64,000 nt of DNA from Parashewanella spongiae (GTDB taxonomy: Bacteria > Pseudomonadota > Gammaproteobacteria > Enterobacterales > Shewanellaceae). The notes beneath the pieces were generated by a model. That model was given only the letters and a program-made list of their open reading frames with translations, was not told where the DNA came from and searched no databases. The DNA lies in NCBI RefSeq assembly GCF_004358345.1, contig NZ_CP037952.1, positions 930,001 to 994,000 on the forward strand, written 5' to 3'. Shown in pieces: positions 38,148-47,150 of this stretch. Position 1 is the first letter of the stretch, and each line of letters opens with the position of its first letter. The translations under genes were made by a program, and so were the position numbers.

Positions 38148-38380
38148 CCTAGAAACATCAGTTGACTGCATTCTCAAGCGTAGAAAAAATGGCTGATATT
38201 AAGACGTAGCTTGCAGCAAGTAGTTATTCTACTTGCAAAAGTTACAACGCAGATAGCAGTCATTTTAGCAAGCTTGTGAGCGTAGAGCATTTCACTCATT
38301 GGGTGAAAAACATGATAATAAAATCAGCAAATTGCTCAAACAGTTACTCATATACTCAGCGTTCAACTGATGTTTTTAGG
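38148..38380. repeat. Family A element with TTCAA duplication
   Basis: 233 bp, ends CCTAGAAACATCAGTTGA and TCAACTGATGTTTTTAGG, flanked by TTCAA at 38143-38147 and 38381-38385. A textbook intact copy. Confidence 0.92.
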
Positions 38381-38461
38381 TTCAATACAATTCAGCAATT
38401 AGTCTGTTGGCAAATGATGTATCTCGCATTATTAATTCCAGTCAAAAATGAGCAAGGTAAC

Positions 38462-39000
38462 TAGGGGCTGTTTATCTTTCATGATTAAATTTTGTGCTAT
38501 TTGAGCGTTTATCTGTTCAACCTAGAAGCATCAGTTGATTGCGTTCTCAAGCGTAGAAAAAAAGGCTGATAGTAAGGCGTAGCTTGCAGCAAGTAGTTAT
38601 TCTACTTGCAAAAGTTACAAGGCAGATAGCAGCCATTTTAGCAAGCTTGTGAGCGTAGAGCACTTCACTCATTGGGTGAAGTGCCATGATGATAAAGTCA
38701 TCTTATTGACTCAAACAGTTACTCATATACTCAGCGTTCAACTGATGTTTTTACCGTGAAAATAGCCGCTAACACCTATTCCCAAGCCTGTTAGTGAAAG
38801 CATAAAAGCTAAAAATCACTTCACCTTTAGCTTAGGTTGGAAATAATCTTCAAATCTCAGCGAATACAATTTTCATGGTGTAGTGTGATAGAAAAATAGT
38901 AGCCAAAGTAAACGCATATGACATCTATGCCTATCATGAACGTTTAGGTTCAAGGCGTAAGCAGTGAAGCTTAGTCATCTAAGTAACGACAGTTTTGTAT
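38462..39000. repeat. Family D fragment interrupted by an A+F composite
   Basis: Family D left part at 38462-38520 (TAGGGGCTGTTTATCTTTC) stops at TTCAA. Family D resumes at 38949 (TTCAAGGCGTAAGCAGTGAA) and breaks off near 38985, where the hairpin module and family E begin. Confidence 0.85.
38521..38948. mobile_element. A+F composite element inside family D
   Basis: 428 bp. Left end CCTAGAAGCATCAGTTGA, internal family A right end at about 38750, then the F segment ending CATGAACGTTTAGG. TTCAA duplicated at 38516-38520 and 38949-38953. Confidence 0.9.
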
Positions 39001-39102
39001 GTCGGTAGTCTAGTGCCTTTGCTTTTTCCTATAGAAAGTCACTGGATACCAGCCTCCGCTGGTATGACAAAGATTGGTACTTTCTAAATCGTTAGATCCC
39101 TA
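38995..39102. repeat. Family E repeat
   Basis: Contains the palindrome GGATACCAGCCTCCGCTGGT and ends CTTTCTAAATCGTTAGATCC. It is the inverse orientation of the copy at 46140. Joined to a hairpin module on its left. Confidence 0.75.
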
Positions 39103-39268
39103 GGTACTGAAATTAGTAGTTATTAAAATGATACAAGCGTCGACTTGGTTATGATCATCGGAGAAGTTGGTATTTGTTAAGTCAAAAACAATGATTGAGT
39201 GATTGTGATAAACCGAAACTAATAAAAAGTTATAAATACTCACCGTACAAGGATGTGGAATTTTAATA

Positions 39269-40264
39269 TTGAATAAAATCAACACTAAGAAGCCGATTTT
39301 AGTCACTGGAGTTGCGGGATTCATCGGTTTTCATATTGCAAAACGTTTACTAGAAATGGGAATGACGGTCATCGGAATTGATAATCTGAACGATTATTAC
39401 GATCCTATGCTTAAAGTCGCTCGTCTCGGGATACTACAGGACTATGAAACATTTCGATTTACCCATGGTGATCTCGCTGATCTTGTTAGTTTAGAACAGC
39501 TGTTCTATGAGCATGAATTTGACTATGTAGTCCATCTAGCAGCTCAAGTCGGTGTGAGGTACCCTATTGAAGCACCGGTAAGTTATAGCAAGAGCAATTT
39601 GGTTGGTATGACTCATATTTTGGAGTGTTGCCGTCATCACAATACAAAACATTTATTGTTTGCTTCATCAAGCTCTGTTTACGGAACATCGAATACGATG
39701 CCTTTAGCCGAAACCGCACCAACGGATGAGCCCGTTTCATTATATGCTGCCACTAAGAAAGCCAATGAAGTTATGGCCTATAGCTATAGCAAACTCTATC
39801 AGCTTCCCATTACTGGAATGCGTTTCTTCACTGTTTATGGTCCCTGGAACCGTCCGGATATGGCTTTATTTAAATTTGTCGAGGCTATTGATGCTGAACA
39901 AGAAGTAACCCTTTATAACTATGGTAAAATGATGCGAGATTTTACCTATATTGACGATGTGGTAGATGTAATCTCAAGCTTAATGGTTAATAGGTTAAAT
40001 ACAGATAAAGTTGTTCCATTTGAACTCTACAATATTGGTTCAAATAACCCTCAAACACTATTTGATTTCATTTCAGTCATCGAAAATACGATGGGTGAAA
40101 AAGCCAAATTAAACTTGCACCCCATTCAGGCGGGTGATGTTCAAGACAGGTGGGCAGATGTGACTAAACTTAAGTCTAATGGTCATCCCTTACCAAAAAC
40201 ATCACTGCAAGAAGGTATTCAATCTTTTGTTGATTGGTACCACAGTTATACCCATGATGCTTAA
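39269..40264 (+). CDS. NAD-dependent nucleotide-sugar epimerase (UDP-glucuronate 4-epimerase-like)
   Basis: 331 residues with a TTG start at 39269; AAGGA lies 17-21 bases upstream, so the start is not firm. Extended SDR: GVAGFIGFHIAKRL binds NAD, DNLNDYYDPMLK is typical of UDP-glucuronate epimerases, and HLAAQVGVRYPIEAP, SSSSVYG and YAATKKANE (catalytic Tyr/Lys) follow. MRFFTVYGPWNRPDMALFKF is again close to capsular UDP-GlcA 4-epimerases. It would supply UDP-galacturonate for surface polysaccharide, but no other polysaccharide gene is near, so it looks isolated within repeats. The TAA stop lies at the border of the following family B element. Confidence 0.87.
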   Translation: MNKINTKKPILVTGVAGFIGFHIAKRLLEMGMTVIGIDNLNDYYDPMLKVARLGILQDYETFRFTHGDLADLVSLEQLFYEHEFDYVVHLAAQVGVRYPIEAPVSYSKSNLVGMTHILECCRHHNTKHLLFASSSSVYGTSNTMPLAETAPTDEPVSLYAATKKANEVMAYSYSKLYQLPITGMRFFTVYGPWNRPDMALFKFVEAIDAEQEVTLYNYGKMMRDFTYIDDVVDVISSLMVNRLNTDKVVPFELYNIGSNNPQTLFDFISVIENTMGEKAKLNLHPIQAGDVQDRWADVTKLKSNGHPLPKTSLQEGIQSFVDWYHSYTHDA

Positions 40265-40520
40265 CCTAAATAAATCGGTTGAACGCACAGTTTAACTCTA
40301 ATCTATTGAAATTAAATGCAAAATTAAACAGCCCTAATTCACCTATCAGGTGAATGCTGAACATTCATATACTTGCCAAAATCACCGCTAGCTGCGTTAT
40401 AAATTTTGCAATTAGAAACGAAGTAACGACAGTTTTGTATGTCGGTAACCACTAATTGCTGCTACTTATGCCTTGCAATCAGTAATTTATTCTGCGTATA
40501 TGAACACTCCCAACCGATTT
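40265..40520. repeat. Family B element, copy 1 (module-filled)
   Basis: Starts CCTAAATAAATCGGTTGAAC at the stop codon of the epimerase gene and ends CCAACCGATTTATCTAGG at about 40524. The hairpin module occupies about 40417-40448, inside the GCAATTAG...CTAATTGC stem. Confidence 0.85.
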
Positions 40521-40602
40521 ATCTAGGGAGCGCCACGAAGCGCTTTATTCTGTTGTGGGATTTGTCTCAACGTATACGCAGCCAAGCGATTACATGGCCA
40601 TA
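40521..40602 (+). mobile_element. 5' fragment of a group II intron
   Basis: GGAGCGCCACGAAGCGCTTT and about 60 further bases match the first ~80 bases of the intron at 35344, with one visible difference. It also follows a TCTAGG repeat end. It is cut by the next family B element. Confidence 0.75.
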
Positions 40603-40862
40603 AACCTAAATAAATCGGTTGAACGCACAATTTAGCTTTAATCTATTGAAGTTAAATACAAAACTAAACAACCCTAATTCACCCATCAGGTGAGTGCTGA
40701 ACATTCATATACTTGCCAAAATCACCGCTAGCTGCGTTATAAATTTTGCAATTAGAAACGAAGTAACGACAGTTTTGTATGTCGGTAACCACTAATTGCT
40801 GCTACTTATGCCTTGCAATCAGTAATTTATTCTGCGTATATGAACACTCCCAACCGATTTAT
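40603..40862. repeat. Family B element, copy 2 (module-filled), right end truncated
   Basis: Nearly identical to copy 1, module at about 40757-40788. It ends at AACCGATTTA, where the IS1-type element starts. Confidence 0.85.
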
Positions 40863-41708
40863 GGTAGTGGGCTAATTTAGTGGTAAGCATGAATATCAAT
40901 CCCAAATTCTACTCGATTGATTAACAAACCTATTACCGTATCGTGCATACTTTCTAACTTTGAAAAACAAATCGTTCTTCGTGCTAATCTTTTAATCCAA
41001 GTTCTAAAATTGAGGTTTTTCCTCTCAATCTTTTGGGTATTAGTTTTTCCTACTTCATGCTGTTCTGGTGGCAAATTACGCCTATACGCACCCCAGTCAT
41101 CGGTATAATATTTCTTTATGCCTAGTGGCTCGAGCAATGTCTGTAACTCTTTGAAAGCCTCGTCTGTTCTTTTCCCCAAGACATAAGAACAACTGTATTC
41201 GTACTATGGTCTATGGCATGCCATAGCCACCTCTGGTTAACCTTTTTACCTACAAATGACCATTGCTCATCGATCTCTGCTTCTTCGCAGACCAACTCTA
41301 TATCGATTTCAATGTTTGAGTTGCTATCTCTTTGAGTGTAATTAGGATTTACGTGGACAATGCTCTTTTCTTTTTTTTAATGGCGTTTATCACTGTATTC
41401 TTGTGTATATTTAACACTCTACCTGTATCCCTTATTCCGCTACAATTAAGTACCATGTCAATGGCTGTTTCTTTTACTTCATCTTCCCAAGCACGCTTAA
41501 CATAATGAAGTAAGAATGTTTTTTCGGGCACTCAGAGTTGGTACATAAATATCTTTGCTGCTCCTTTGGGCTTTTTCCTGCTTTTGATATTGAAGTACTT
41601 TGACAGTGAGGGGATTGAACATCTACAGAGTGACGCATGATATTCTCTAAAATAAATGAAACTAGAGTGCAACCATGATAGATCAATTCACTGCTTCAGC
41701 CCACTACC
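40863..41708 (-). mobile_element. Decayed IS1-family insertion sequence
   Basis: Inverted ends GGTAGTGGGCT (40863) and AGCCCACTACC (41698-41708), 846 bp. It carries fragments of insA and insB on the minus strand. No clear target duplication remains, suggesting deletion or rearrangement at the borders. Confidence 0.85.
40877..41686 (-). pseudogene. IS1 transposase (insA/insB), frameshifted
   Basis: The InsA N-terminus has the zinc-finger-like CQSTSISKAGKSPKEQQRYLC then ECPKK, where a one-base loss shifts the frame (near 41520). The rest of InsA (TFLLHYVKRAWEDEVKETA, a helix-turn-helix NIHKNTVINAIKKKKRALS) continues in another frame. An A8GA4 run near 41370 is a likely programmed frameshift site to InsB, as in IS1. 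InsB (EIDEQWSFVGKK, then GKRTDEAFKELQ, YYTDDWGAYRRNLP, TQKIERKNLNFRTWIKRLAR) has a second unplanned shift near 41180. Two indels make it inactive. Confidence 0.85.
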
Positions 41709-41717
41709 CTTACTTCT

Positions 41718-41740
41718 ATGCGTCCAACTGATTTTCTAGG
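41718..41740. repeat. Family H right-end fragment
   Basis: GCGTCCAACTGATTTTCTAG followed by G and TTAAA. It resembles the right end of the element at 48596-48800 and supplies the stop codon of the neighbouring olsF-like gene. Confidence 0.6.
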
Positions 41741-43463
41741 TTAAATACTTAGCTCGCTTTTTCGGTAATAGCATGTGCAGATCAACGAGAACAAGGCCAT
41801 CAACGCAATCACTAAACTCTGTATCGATTCCAAAATCTAAAAATTTGACACCATTTGGTTCGCAAAGCTCGCTGTATTGCTTAAATAGGGTGGGGACGGC
41901 GACGCCTTGTTCGGCTAATAAATGCTTGAGGGTTCGAAAATCAGTTGAATAATTTGATGCTTCTAAATCAACAGTAGAGTCATAGATTGTATTCAACTCT
42001 TGTTGTCTTGAGTTGGAAATGATGAATGGCGAGTGTGAGGTCGCCAGTGGTTGAGCAGGGGCAAATTGTGTTTGATAAAAGTGCACCAGTAACTCTTTGG
42101 CCTGTAAAGGAAGTTGACCGCTAATTGTGACTGGCCCAAATAAATATCGATATTGAGGGTGTTTTGCGAGAAATGCACCTATGCCATACCACAAATACTC
42201 TAAACTGCGTTTCCCCCAATATTTAGGTTGAACGAAGCTACGCCCGAGCTCCAAACCGCGCTCAAAATATGGAGAGAAATTGTCATGGTAGTCGAACAAA
42301 GATTGACTGTATAACGCTGTGTTGTCTTGTTGCTTATGAGTATCAACTGCACTAGCAAAACGATACGCGCCAACAATTTCTAAGTCTGATTTATCCCATA
42401 AAACGAGATGCAGATAATAAGAATCATACTTATCAATATCGCGGCGCTGTCCTGTGCCTTCGCCAACGGCTCGAAAAGCTATTTCTCGTAGACGTCCTAT
42501 TTCTCTCATGATTGGGCTTGATGACTGATGTTTGTACAAGTAAATAAGCTTGTCATCTGCGGTTGTACCTAGAAGCTCACATTGTGTCAAAGCTTGCTGT
42601 AATTCAGCACGATCGACAGGATGAGCAATAGGGCTTTGGGTGTTGAATAATTCAGAACGATCTTTTGCTATACGATATAAGTGGTTTTTGAGTAGTTTTA
42701 CTTTTATTTTAAGTGGAAAGTCATTGTTACTAATAGCGTCACAGGGGATTAATCGGCCAATTCGTATGGGCATGTTTTTCTCAGCTTGCTTGAACATCTC
42801 TTTGACTAAAAGCAGTGTTGCTAAGGGTTTGTAAATCATGGATGCGCCATAAAACATAGCTGAGTTTTTGGCATCGGCAAACATAGGTAAAAGTGGTGCA
42901 TTACAAGCGGCAGCCATTTTTACAAAACCTGTTTGCCAAGTAGTATCTCGAACTCCTTGAGGGCGAAGTCGTGATACTTCTCCTGCTGGAAAGATTAAAA
43001 TGGCACCGTCGTTTTTCAGGTGTGCATGGATATTTTCTAGATTTTGCTTAGGTGTGCCGCCCGTCATATTGCGTACAGGCAAAAGGATATTATGTAATGG
43101 AGTGAGTGCCATCAATAACTCATTCGCGATGACTTTGATATCGCTTCTTACTTCACTGATCAGTTTAATGAGTGCAAGGGCATCCAAAGAGCCTATAGGG
43201 TGATTAGCAAAAATGATTACTCGACCTTCCTTAGGAATATTCTCAAGTTCATTGTTGGGCACTGAGTAACTGAAATTGAAGCTTTCTAATACCTTTTCAA
43301 CAAAATCGATACCTGTTTGATGTGCGTGTTTTATCGCTATTTCGTTACATTTTTTTTCATTTAACAAGTAACGGAGCATGGCTTTAGTCGGTTTTGCCAG
43401 CCATTGCTTTTGTTCAATGCGGGGTAAATTATCTTTGACCACTTTATCGACAGTAAAAATCAT
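41736..43463 (-). CDS. olsF: OlsF-like bifunctional acyltransferase (PlsC domain plus OlsB-like GNAT domain)
   Basis: 575 residues. The N-terminal half (about 80-270) is a PlsC-type acyltransferase: FANHPIGSLDAL (His-x5-Asp), VRNMTGG, then ILIFPAGEVSRLRPQG. The C-terminal half (about 310-470) is the OlsB/hemolysin-type GNAT fold: REIAFRAVGEGTGQRRDIDKYD, LELGRSFVQPKYWGKRSLEYLWYGIGAFL. The two-domain order matches OlsF, which makes ornithine lipid by N-acylating ornithine (C-terminal domain) and then O-acylating it (N-terminal domain). It is paired with an LpxH-like gene 11 bases upstream on the same strand. The TAG stop comes from a repeat end. Specificity for ornithine is inferred. Confidence 0.8.
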   Translation of the reverse strand: MIFTVDKVVKDNLPRIEQKQWLAKPTKAMLRYLLNEKKCNEIAIKHAHQTGIDFVEKVLESFNFSYSVPNNELENIPKEGRVIIFANHPIGSLDALALIKLISEVRSDIKVIANELLMALTPLHNILLPVRNMTGGTPKQNLENIHAHLKNDGAILIFPAGEVSRLRPQGVRDTTWQTGFVKMAAACNAPLLPMFADAKNSAMFYGASMIYKPLATLLLVKEMFKQAEKNMPIRIGRLIPCDAISNNDFPLKIKVKLLKNHLYRIAKDRSELFNTQSPIAHPVDRAELQQALTQCELLGTTADDKLIYLYKHQSSSPIMREIGRLREIAFRAVGEGTGQRRDIDKYDSYYLHLVLWDKSDLEIVGAYRFASAVDTHKQQDNTALYSQSLFDYHDNFSPYFERGLELGRSFVQPKYWGKRSLEYLWYGIGAFLAKHPQYRYLFGPVTISGQLPLQAKELLVHFYQTQFAPAQPLATSHSPFIISNSRQQELNTIYDSTVDLEASNYSTDFRTLKHLLAEQGVAVPTLFKQYSELCEPNGVKFLDFGIDTEFSDCVDGLVLVDLHMLLPKKRAKYLT

Positions 43464-43474
43464 GGTGATCCTCT

Positions 43475-44446
43475 TTAATTATTATGCATCGAGAGTGATG
43501 GGATATGTTCATCAATGATGTCCGTTGCTGTCACAGGAGTGTTCGATTTAACTGGGGAGTTAAAGGGAGGGATAGTGCTTAGGACTTTAGTGTTTTGGTT
43601 CGCATCATCCCACTGTAGTAGTTGCAGTTCACCGCATTTTTGCTCAGCGATTAAAGTACAGTTTTCAATCCAATCACCGTCATTGCCGTAAATCACTCCA
43701 GCTTCTTCTACCAGCTCTGGTTGGTGAATGTGTCCACAAAAAATACCATCCACTTCTTTTGATTTCGCGTAGTTAACTACAGCTTGTTGGTAACGCTTAA
43801 TCGCTTCCTGCGCTTTATTTACTCTCAATTTTATATAACTGGCTAAAGACCAATATGGATGGCCAAACTTACGACGTATGGCATGAAGGTGACGGTTGAT
43901 GAAGAGCAAGAAATCATAAAGGTGATCGCCTAGTTTGGCATAATAGCGTGCTATGCAGACTTGAGAGTCAAATTGATCGCCGTGCACCATGAGTAACTTC
44001 TTTCCTGATGCCGTGATGTGTTGATACTCAGGATGGATTTCTATTTGGCTGAAACTGATGCCGTGATAATCTTTTAGTAATTCATCATGGTTACCTGGCA
44101 CAAAGATAACACGTGTGTTTCCTTGTGCAATGGTAATGATTTTTTGAAGCACTTTTTGATGGGAAGTTGGCCAAAATAAACGCTTTTTAAGTGCCCATAA
44201 ATCAATAATGTCGCCAATCAGGTAGAGGTTGTCGAAGCTGGTTTGCTCTAAAAGTTGCAGTAGAAACTCGGCCTTACAATCTTTGCAACCTAAGTGAATA
44301 TCTGAGAGCCAAATGGCGTTGTAATGTTGGTGTTCTGGTTGTTTTTTTCTGTTTGGAGCTGACGTTTTATGCTGGTTATCTTGTTCAGTTAATGGGGTAA
44401 ATACTGAGTTAGGTTGCTGGTTTTCACCCGTTCTCACAAAAGTCAT
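43475..44446 (-). CDS. Calcineurin-type metallophosphoesterase (LpxH-like)
   Basis: 323 residues. Metal-binding motifs in order: WLSDIHLGCKDC, LIGDIIDLWAL, FVPGNHDE, LLMVHGDQFDSQV and GHIHQPE. This fits the UDP-2,3-diacylglucosamine pyrophosphatase family. It has an extra N-terminal 40 residues and a C-terminal extension compared with LpxH of about 240 residues, so it belongs to the longer branch. Short spacing to the OlsF-like gene (11 bases) suggests an operon, perhaps for membrane lipid remodelling. Cytosolic or membrane-associated. The exact substrate is unknown. Confidence 0.82.
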   Translation of the reverse strand: MTFVRTGENQQPNSVFTPLTEQDNQHKTSAPNRKKQPEHQHYNAIWLSDIHLGCKDCKAEFLLQLLEQTSFDNLYLIGDIIDLWALKKRLFWPTSHQKVLQKIITIAQGNTRVIFVPGNHDELLKDYHGISFSQIEIHPEYQHITASGKKLLMVHGDQFDSQVCIARYYAKLGDHLYDFLLFINRHLHAIRRKFGHPYWSLASYIKLRVNKAQEAIKRYQQAVVNYAKSKEVDGIFCGHIHQPELVEEAGVIYGNDGDWIENCTLIAEQKCGELQLLQWDDANQNTKVLSTIPPFNSPVKSNTPVTATDIIDEHIPSLSMHNN

Positions 44447-44541
44447 GTTTATTCCTTGAACAAGCTATTGAGGTATTTCAATCAAAAGCTTAGTTAAGGA
44501 AGTTTAACGATAAATGAATAATTTGTGACGTTAGAATGACA

Positions 44542-44568
44542 AAGGAGAAGCGGTTGCTTCTCCTTTAG
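44542..44568. terminator. Terminator after the yjiH-type gene
   Basis: AAAGGAGAAG, 5-base loop, CTTCTCCTTT, downstream of the minus-strand gene that ends at 44584. Confidence 0.75.
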
Positions 44569-44583
44569 GCTATCAATCAATGA

Positions 44584-45942
44584 CTAAAAAATAAGATGTG
44601 CTGCGCCAGCAATGACTGGTAGTGTAACTAAGGTTCTCAGTACGAAGATCATTAATAATTCTAAAAAGTTCACAGGAATTTTGCTGCCAATGAGCAATGC
44701 ACCGACTTCACTCATGTAGATCAACTGACTTACTGATAATGCAGCAATAACAAAACGAGTTAAATCAGATTCAATTGATGCTGCTAAAATCGCGGGCAAA
44801 AACATATCAGCAAATCCAACTACAATACTTTTAGATGCTTGAGTGGCTTCGGGTATTTGTAGCAGTTCAAGTAATGGAATGAATGGCATACCCATATAAT
44901 CAAAAACAGGCGTTTTATCGGCCACTACAAGCGCCACTGTGCCAATGGCCATTACCACAGGGATAATGCCGAATACCATGTCTGCCACATTTTTTAGACC
45001 CTCTTTAAAGAAGCTCTTTACGTTCGGTGCATGCTGAGCTTTTTCAAGTGCAAGTTGATAACCCCATGATAACGAGCTACGACCTGCTGGGATTATGTCA
45101 TCGTCTTTCACTCTGACTTCGCCATTAAGAAAGGTATCTTTTTTTCGAGACAACGGTGGCAATTTAGGCACGATAATGGCAGCAACAAAACCGGCTAAAC
45201 AGACGGTTAAATAAAATGGCAAAAACAAATGTGCTAAGTTCACTTGAGTAATAACAACCAAACTAAAAGTGATAGACACAGCTGAAAAGGTTGTTGCGAT
45301 TACTGCGGCTTCCCGTTGGGTAAAAGTATTATTCTCATATTGTTTTGCCGTCATCAAAATACCGACGCTGCCATCGCCGAGCCAAGAAGTAATACAACCA
45401 ATAGCACTGCGACCAGGTAGTTTGAATAGCGGACGCATAATTTTTGTGAGTAGCGCACCAGCTATCTCTAATAAACCGAAGTTTAGTAGTAGTGGTAAAA
45501 GCAGACCTGCAATGATGAATACAGAAAATAAAACCGGCAATAACTCATGAAAAACTAAACCGCCAGTGTCGGCTGAACGTACTGCTTCAGGTCCTACTTT
45601 GAAAAAGGTGAGAGCTATGAATATCGCACCGAAAACACGCACAATAGTCCAAAACCAATTTGGGTTGAACAACTCGTTAAAGAAATGGTGATTGACAATT
45701 TTGGCTGGTCTAAAAATTTTCACGCCTATTGTTAAGATGCTCATACCAATAACAATAGCGGCCAGTAGGGGTTGAATGAAACCACTAAATTCTTGTTGTA
45801 AAAACTTAGCCACGACCGCAATCGGAATCGTGATATCACCGTTATGACTAACAGGGGTCATAAAGATCAATAAGCCTATAATTGAAGGTATCAAAAAGGT
45901 GAGAATGGTTTTTATGTTATGTTTTTGTTTTTTTTGTGTCAC
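44584..45942 (-). CDS. YjiH-type membrane protein with nucleoside-recognition (Gate) domain
   Basis: 452 residues, about ten or more membrane helices. The start FLIPSIIGLLIFMTPVSHNG, SWLGDGSVGILMTAKQYE and VGFADMFLPAILAA are recognisable as the YjiH family, related to nucleoside transporters and spore maturation proteins SpmA/B. The transported substrate is unknown. Separate unit: a terminator lies after it and 600 bases of repeat-rich spacer lie before the next gene. A GTGATCTCACCTT-like region precedes the start. Confidence 0.82.
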   Translation of the reverse strand: MTQKKQKHNIKTILTFLIPSIIGLLIFMTPVSHNGDITIPIAVVAKFLQQEFSGFIQPLLAAIVIGMSILTIGVKIFRPAKIVNHHFFNELFNPNWFWTIVRVFGAIFIALTFFKVGPEAVRSADTGGLVFHELLPVLFSVFIIAGLLLPLLLNFGLLEIAGALLTKIMRPLFKLPGRSAIGCITSWLGDGSVGILMTAKQYENNTFTQREAAVIATTFSAVSITFSLVVITQVNLAHLFLPFYLTVCLAGFVAAIIVPKLPPLSRKKDTFLNGEVRVKDDDIIPAGRSSLSWGYQLALEKAQHAPNVKSFFKEGLKNVADMVFGIIPVVMAIGTVALVVADKTPVFDYMGMPFIPLLELLQIPEATQASKSIVVGFADMFLPAILAASIESDLTRFVIAALSVSQLIYMSEVGALLIGSKIPVNFLELLMIFVLRTLVTLPVIAGAAHLIF

Positions 45943-46139
45943 GTGATCTCACCTTAATTTGTGATGTGTTTTCATATTGTTCAAAGAACAAGTCTCGATT
46001 GAATATTCAAACTAAACATTGTGCAGAATTACAAAAGTTATGGCGCAAGGTTACCGAGTTAACGGTTAGCTGTAAATTTTTTATCATATTTTTGCATTGA
46101 TTTTTGAAGTGATGCTTATTGGTGCTAAATTTGCAGATT
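45943..46139. other. Upstream region of the yjiH-type gene
   Basis: About 200 AT-rich bases that must hold the promoter. Nothing specific was seen. Confidence 0.35.
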
Positions 46140-46270
46140 TAGGGATCTAGCGATTTAGAAAGTAGCAATCTTTGTCATACCAGCGAAGGCTGGTATCCAG
46201 TGACATTTATAGAAAAAAGTAAAGGCGCTAGACTACCGACATACAAAACTGTAGTTACTTCGTTTCCAGC
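46140..46270. repeat. Family E repeat joined to the hairpin module
   Basis: Starts TAGGGATCTAGCGATTTAGA, contains the palindrome CCAGCGAAGGCTGG and runs into the module at 46232-46264 (here CGACATACAAAACTGTAG). Then CCAGCCTGCGCTGGAGTGAC, another short palindrome. Confidence 0.75.
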
Positions 46271-46331
46271 CTGCGCTGGAGTGACGAGACCTCATCGATA
46301 TACTTTCTTCCGCAACTTTCTTTACATTCAA

Positions 46332-46396
46332 CCTAAAAACACCAGTTGAACGCTGAGTACACGAGCAACTGTTTGAACAATACGATGATTTTATGG
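46332..46396. repeat. Short family A derivative
   Basis: CCTAAAAACACCAGTTGAAC to GATGATTTTATGG, 65 bases, with TTCAA on both sides (46327-46331 and 46397-46401). It may be an internally deleted copy, or the right TTCAA may be chance. Confidence 0.5.
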
Positions 46397-46491
46397 TTCA
46401 ATTTTATGCCTTTTGGTTCAGAGTTGAGGTTTTTAAATGTAATCAATAACTGTAACGTGTATTCAGTTCGAGTTAAGAGCAGAGTGATAAT

Positions 46492-46850
46492 CTAATACCA
46501 ATTACAGTAATTAATCTCTCACTCAGCAAGAGTTAAAGGGTTTTAGTGCAAGGCACAAGCTCGAGGTACTATATTCCCTCCGGCCGCCATACAAAACTGG
46601 CGTTCAACGCACTTAGGCTTTTGTCGGGATAATTCAAGTGCTTGTAACGCAGCTATGGAACCCTTTAGCCTTGCTCTTTGGGAGCTTGTATGTTCTCACT
46701 TTGGTTTATAACGAATATTTCTCAAAATTGTCTTGACGTAGCAATGTAATAACGACAGCAGTGTATGTCGGTAACAACTATGCCTTCATCAATTTCGATT
46801 GCACGTTGAGCACATACATAGTTCTGAGTTGAGCATTTAATTACTGTAAT
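46492..46850. repeat. Family C element, right tip lost
   Basis: Starts CTAATACCAATTACAGTAAT. The hairpin module at about 46742-46774 is diverged (CGACAGCAGTGTATGTCG). The right end stops at TTACTGTAAT, where family D begins. Confidence 0.8.
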
Positions 46851-47116
46851 TAGGGGCTGCTTATCTTTAGTGATTATTTTTGCAGCGATAAATTGGTCGT
46901 TTTATACAAGACAGAGCTTGTGCGGTTTGGTATTCCAAATAAGCAAGCGATAACGCAGTAGAAATGACCAATTTACGCTGTCTTAGATGCTTTTGAGCGT
47001 TCACTATTCTGTGTTGTAACCCGTTTACTTAGATGACTAAGCTTCACTGCTTACGGCTTGAACAGATAAACGCTCAAATAGCACAAAATTTAATCCTGAA
47101 AGATAAACAGCCCCTA
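46851..47116. repeat. Family D element, module-free copy
   Basis: TAGGGGCTGCTTATCTTTAG to CTGAAAGATAAACAGCCCCT then A. 266 bp. It lacks the module: GGTTTGGTATTCCAAATAAG is uninterrupted. Confidence 0.85.
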
Positions 47117-47150
47117 ATATAAGTAGTTTAATAGTAGAGACCTTCAGACA

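Noticed and set aside
38276-38464. 62-codon open frame starting inside a family A element
   Set aside because: It runs from repeat into spacer with no RBS or similarity; the similar frame at 8863-9147 is likewise repeat-derived.
39269-40264. Epimerase gene as part of a polysaccharide cluster
   Set aside because: No glycosyltransferase or other sugar gene is found on either side within the window.
40265-40862. Two family B copies as a CRISPR-like repeat-spacer pair
   Set aside because: Only two long copies (about 250 bp) with inverted ends; the sequence between them is an intron fragment.
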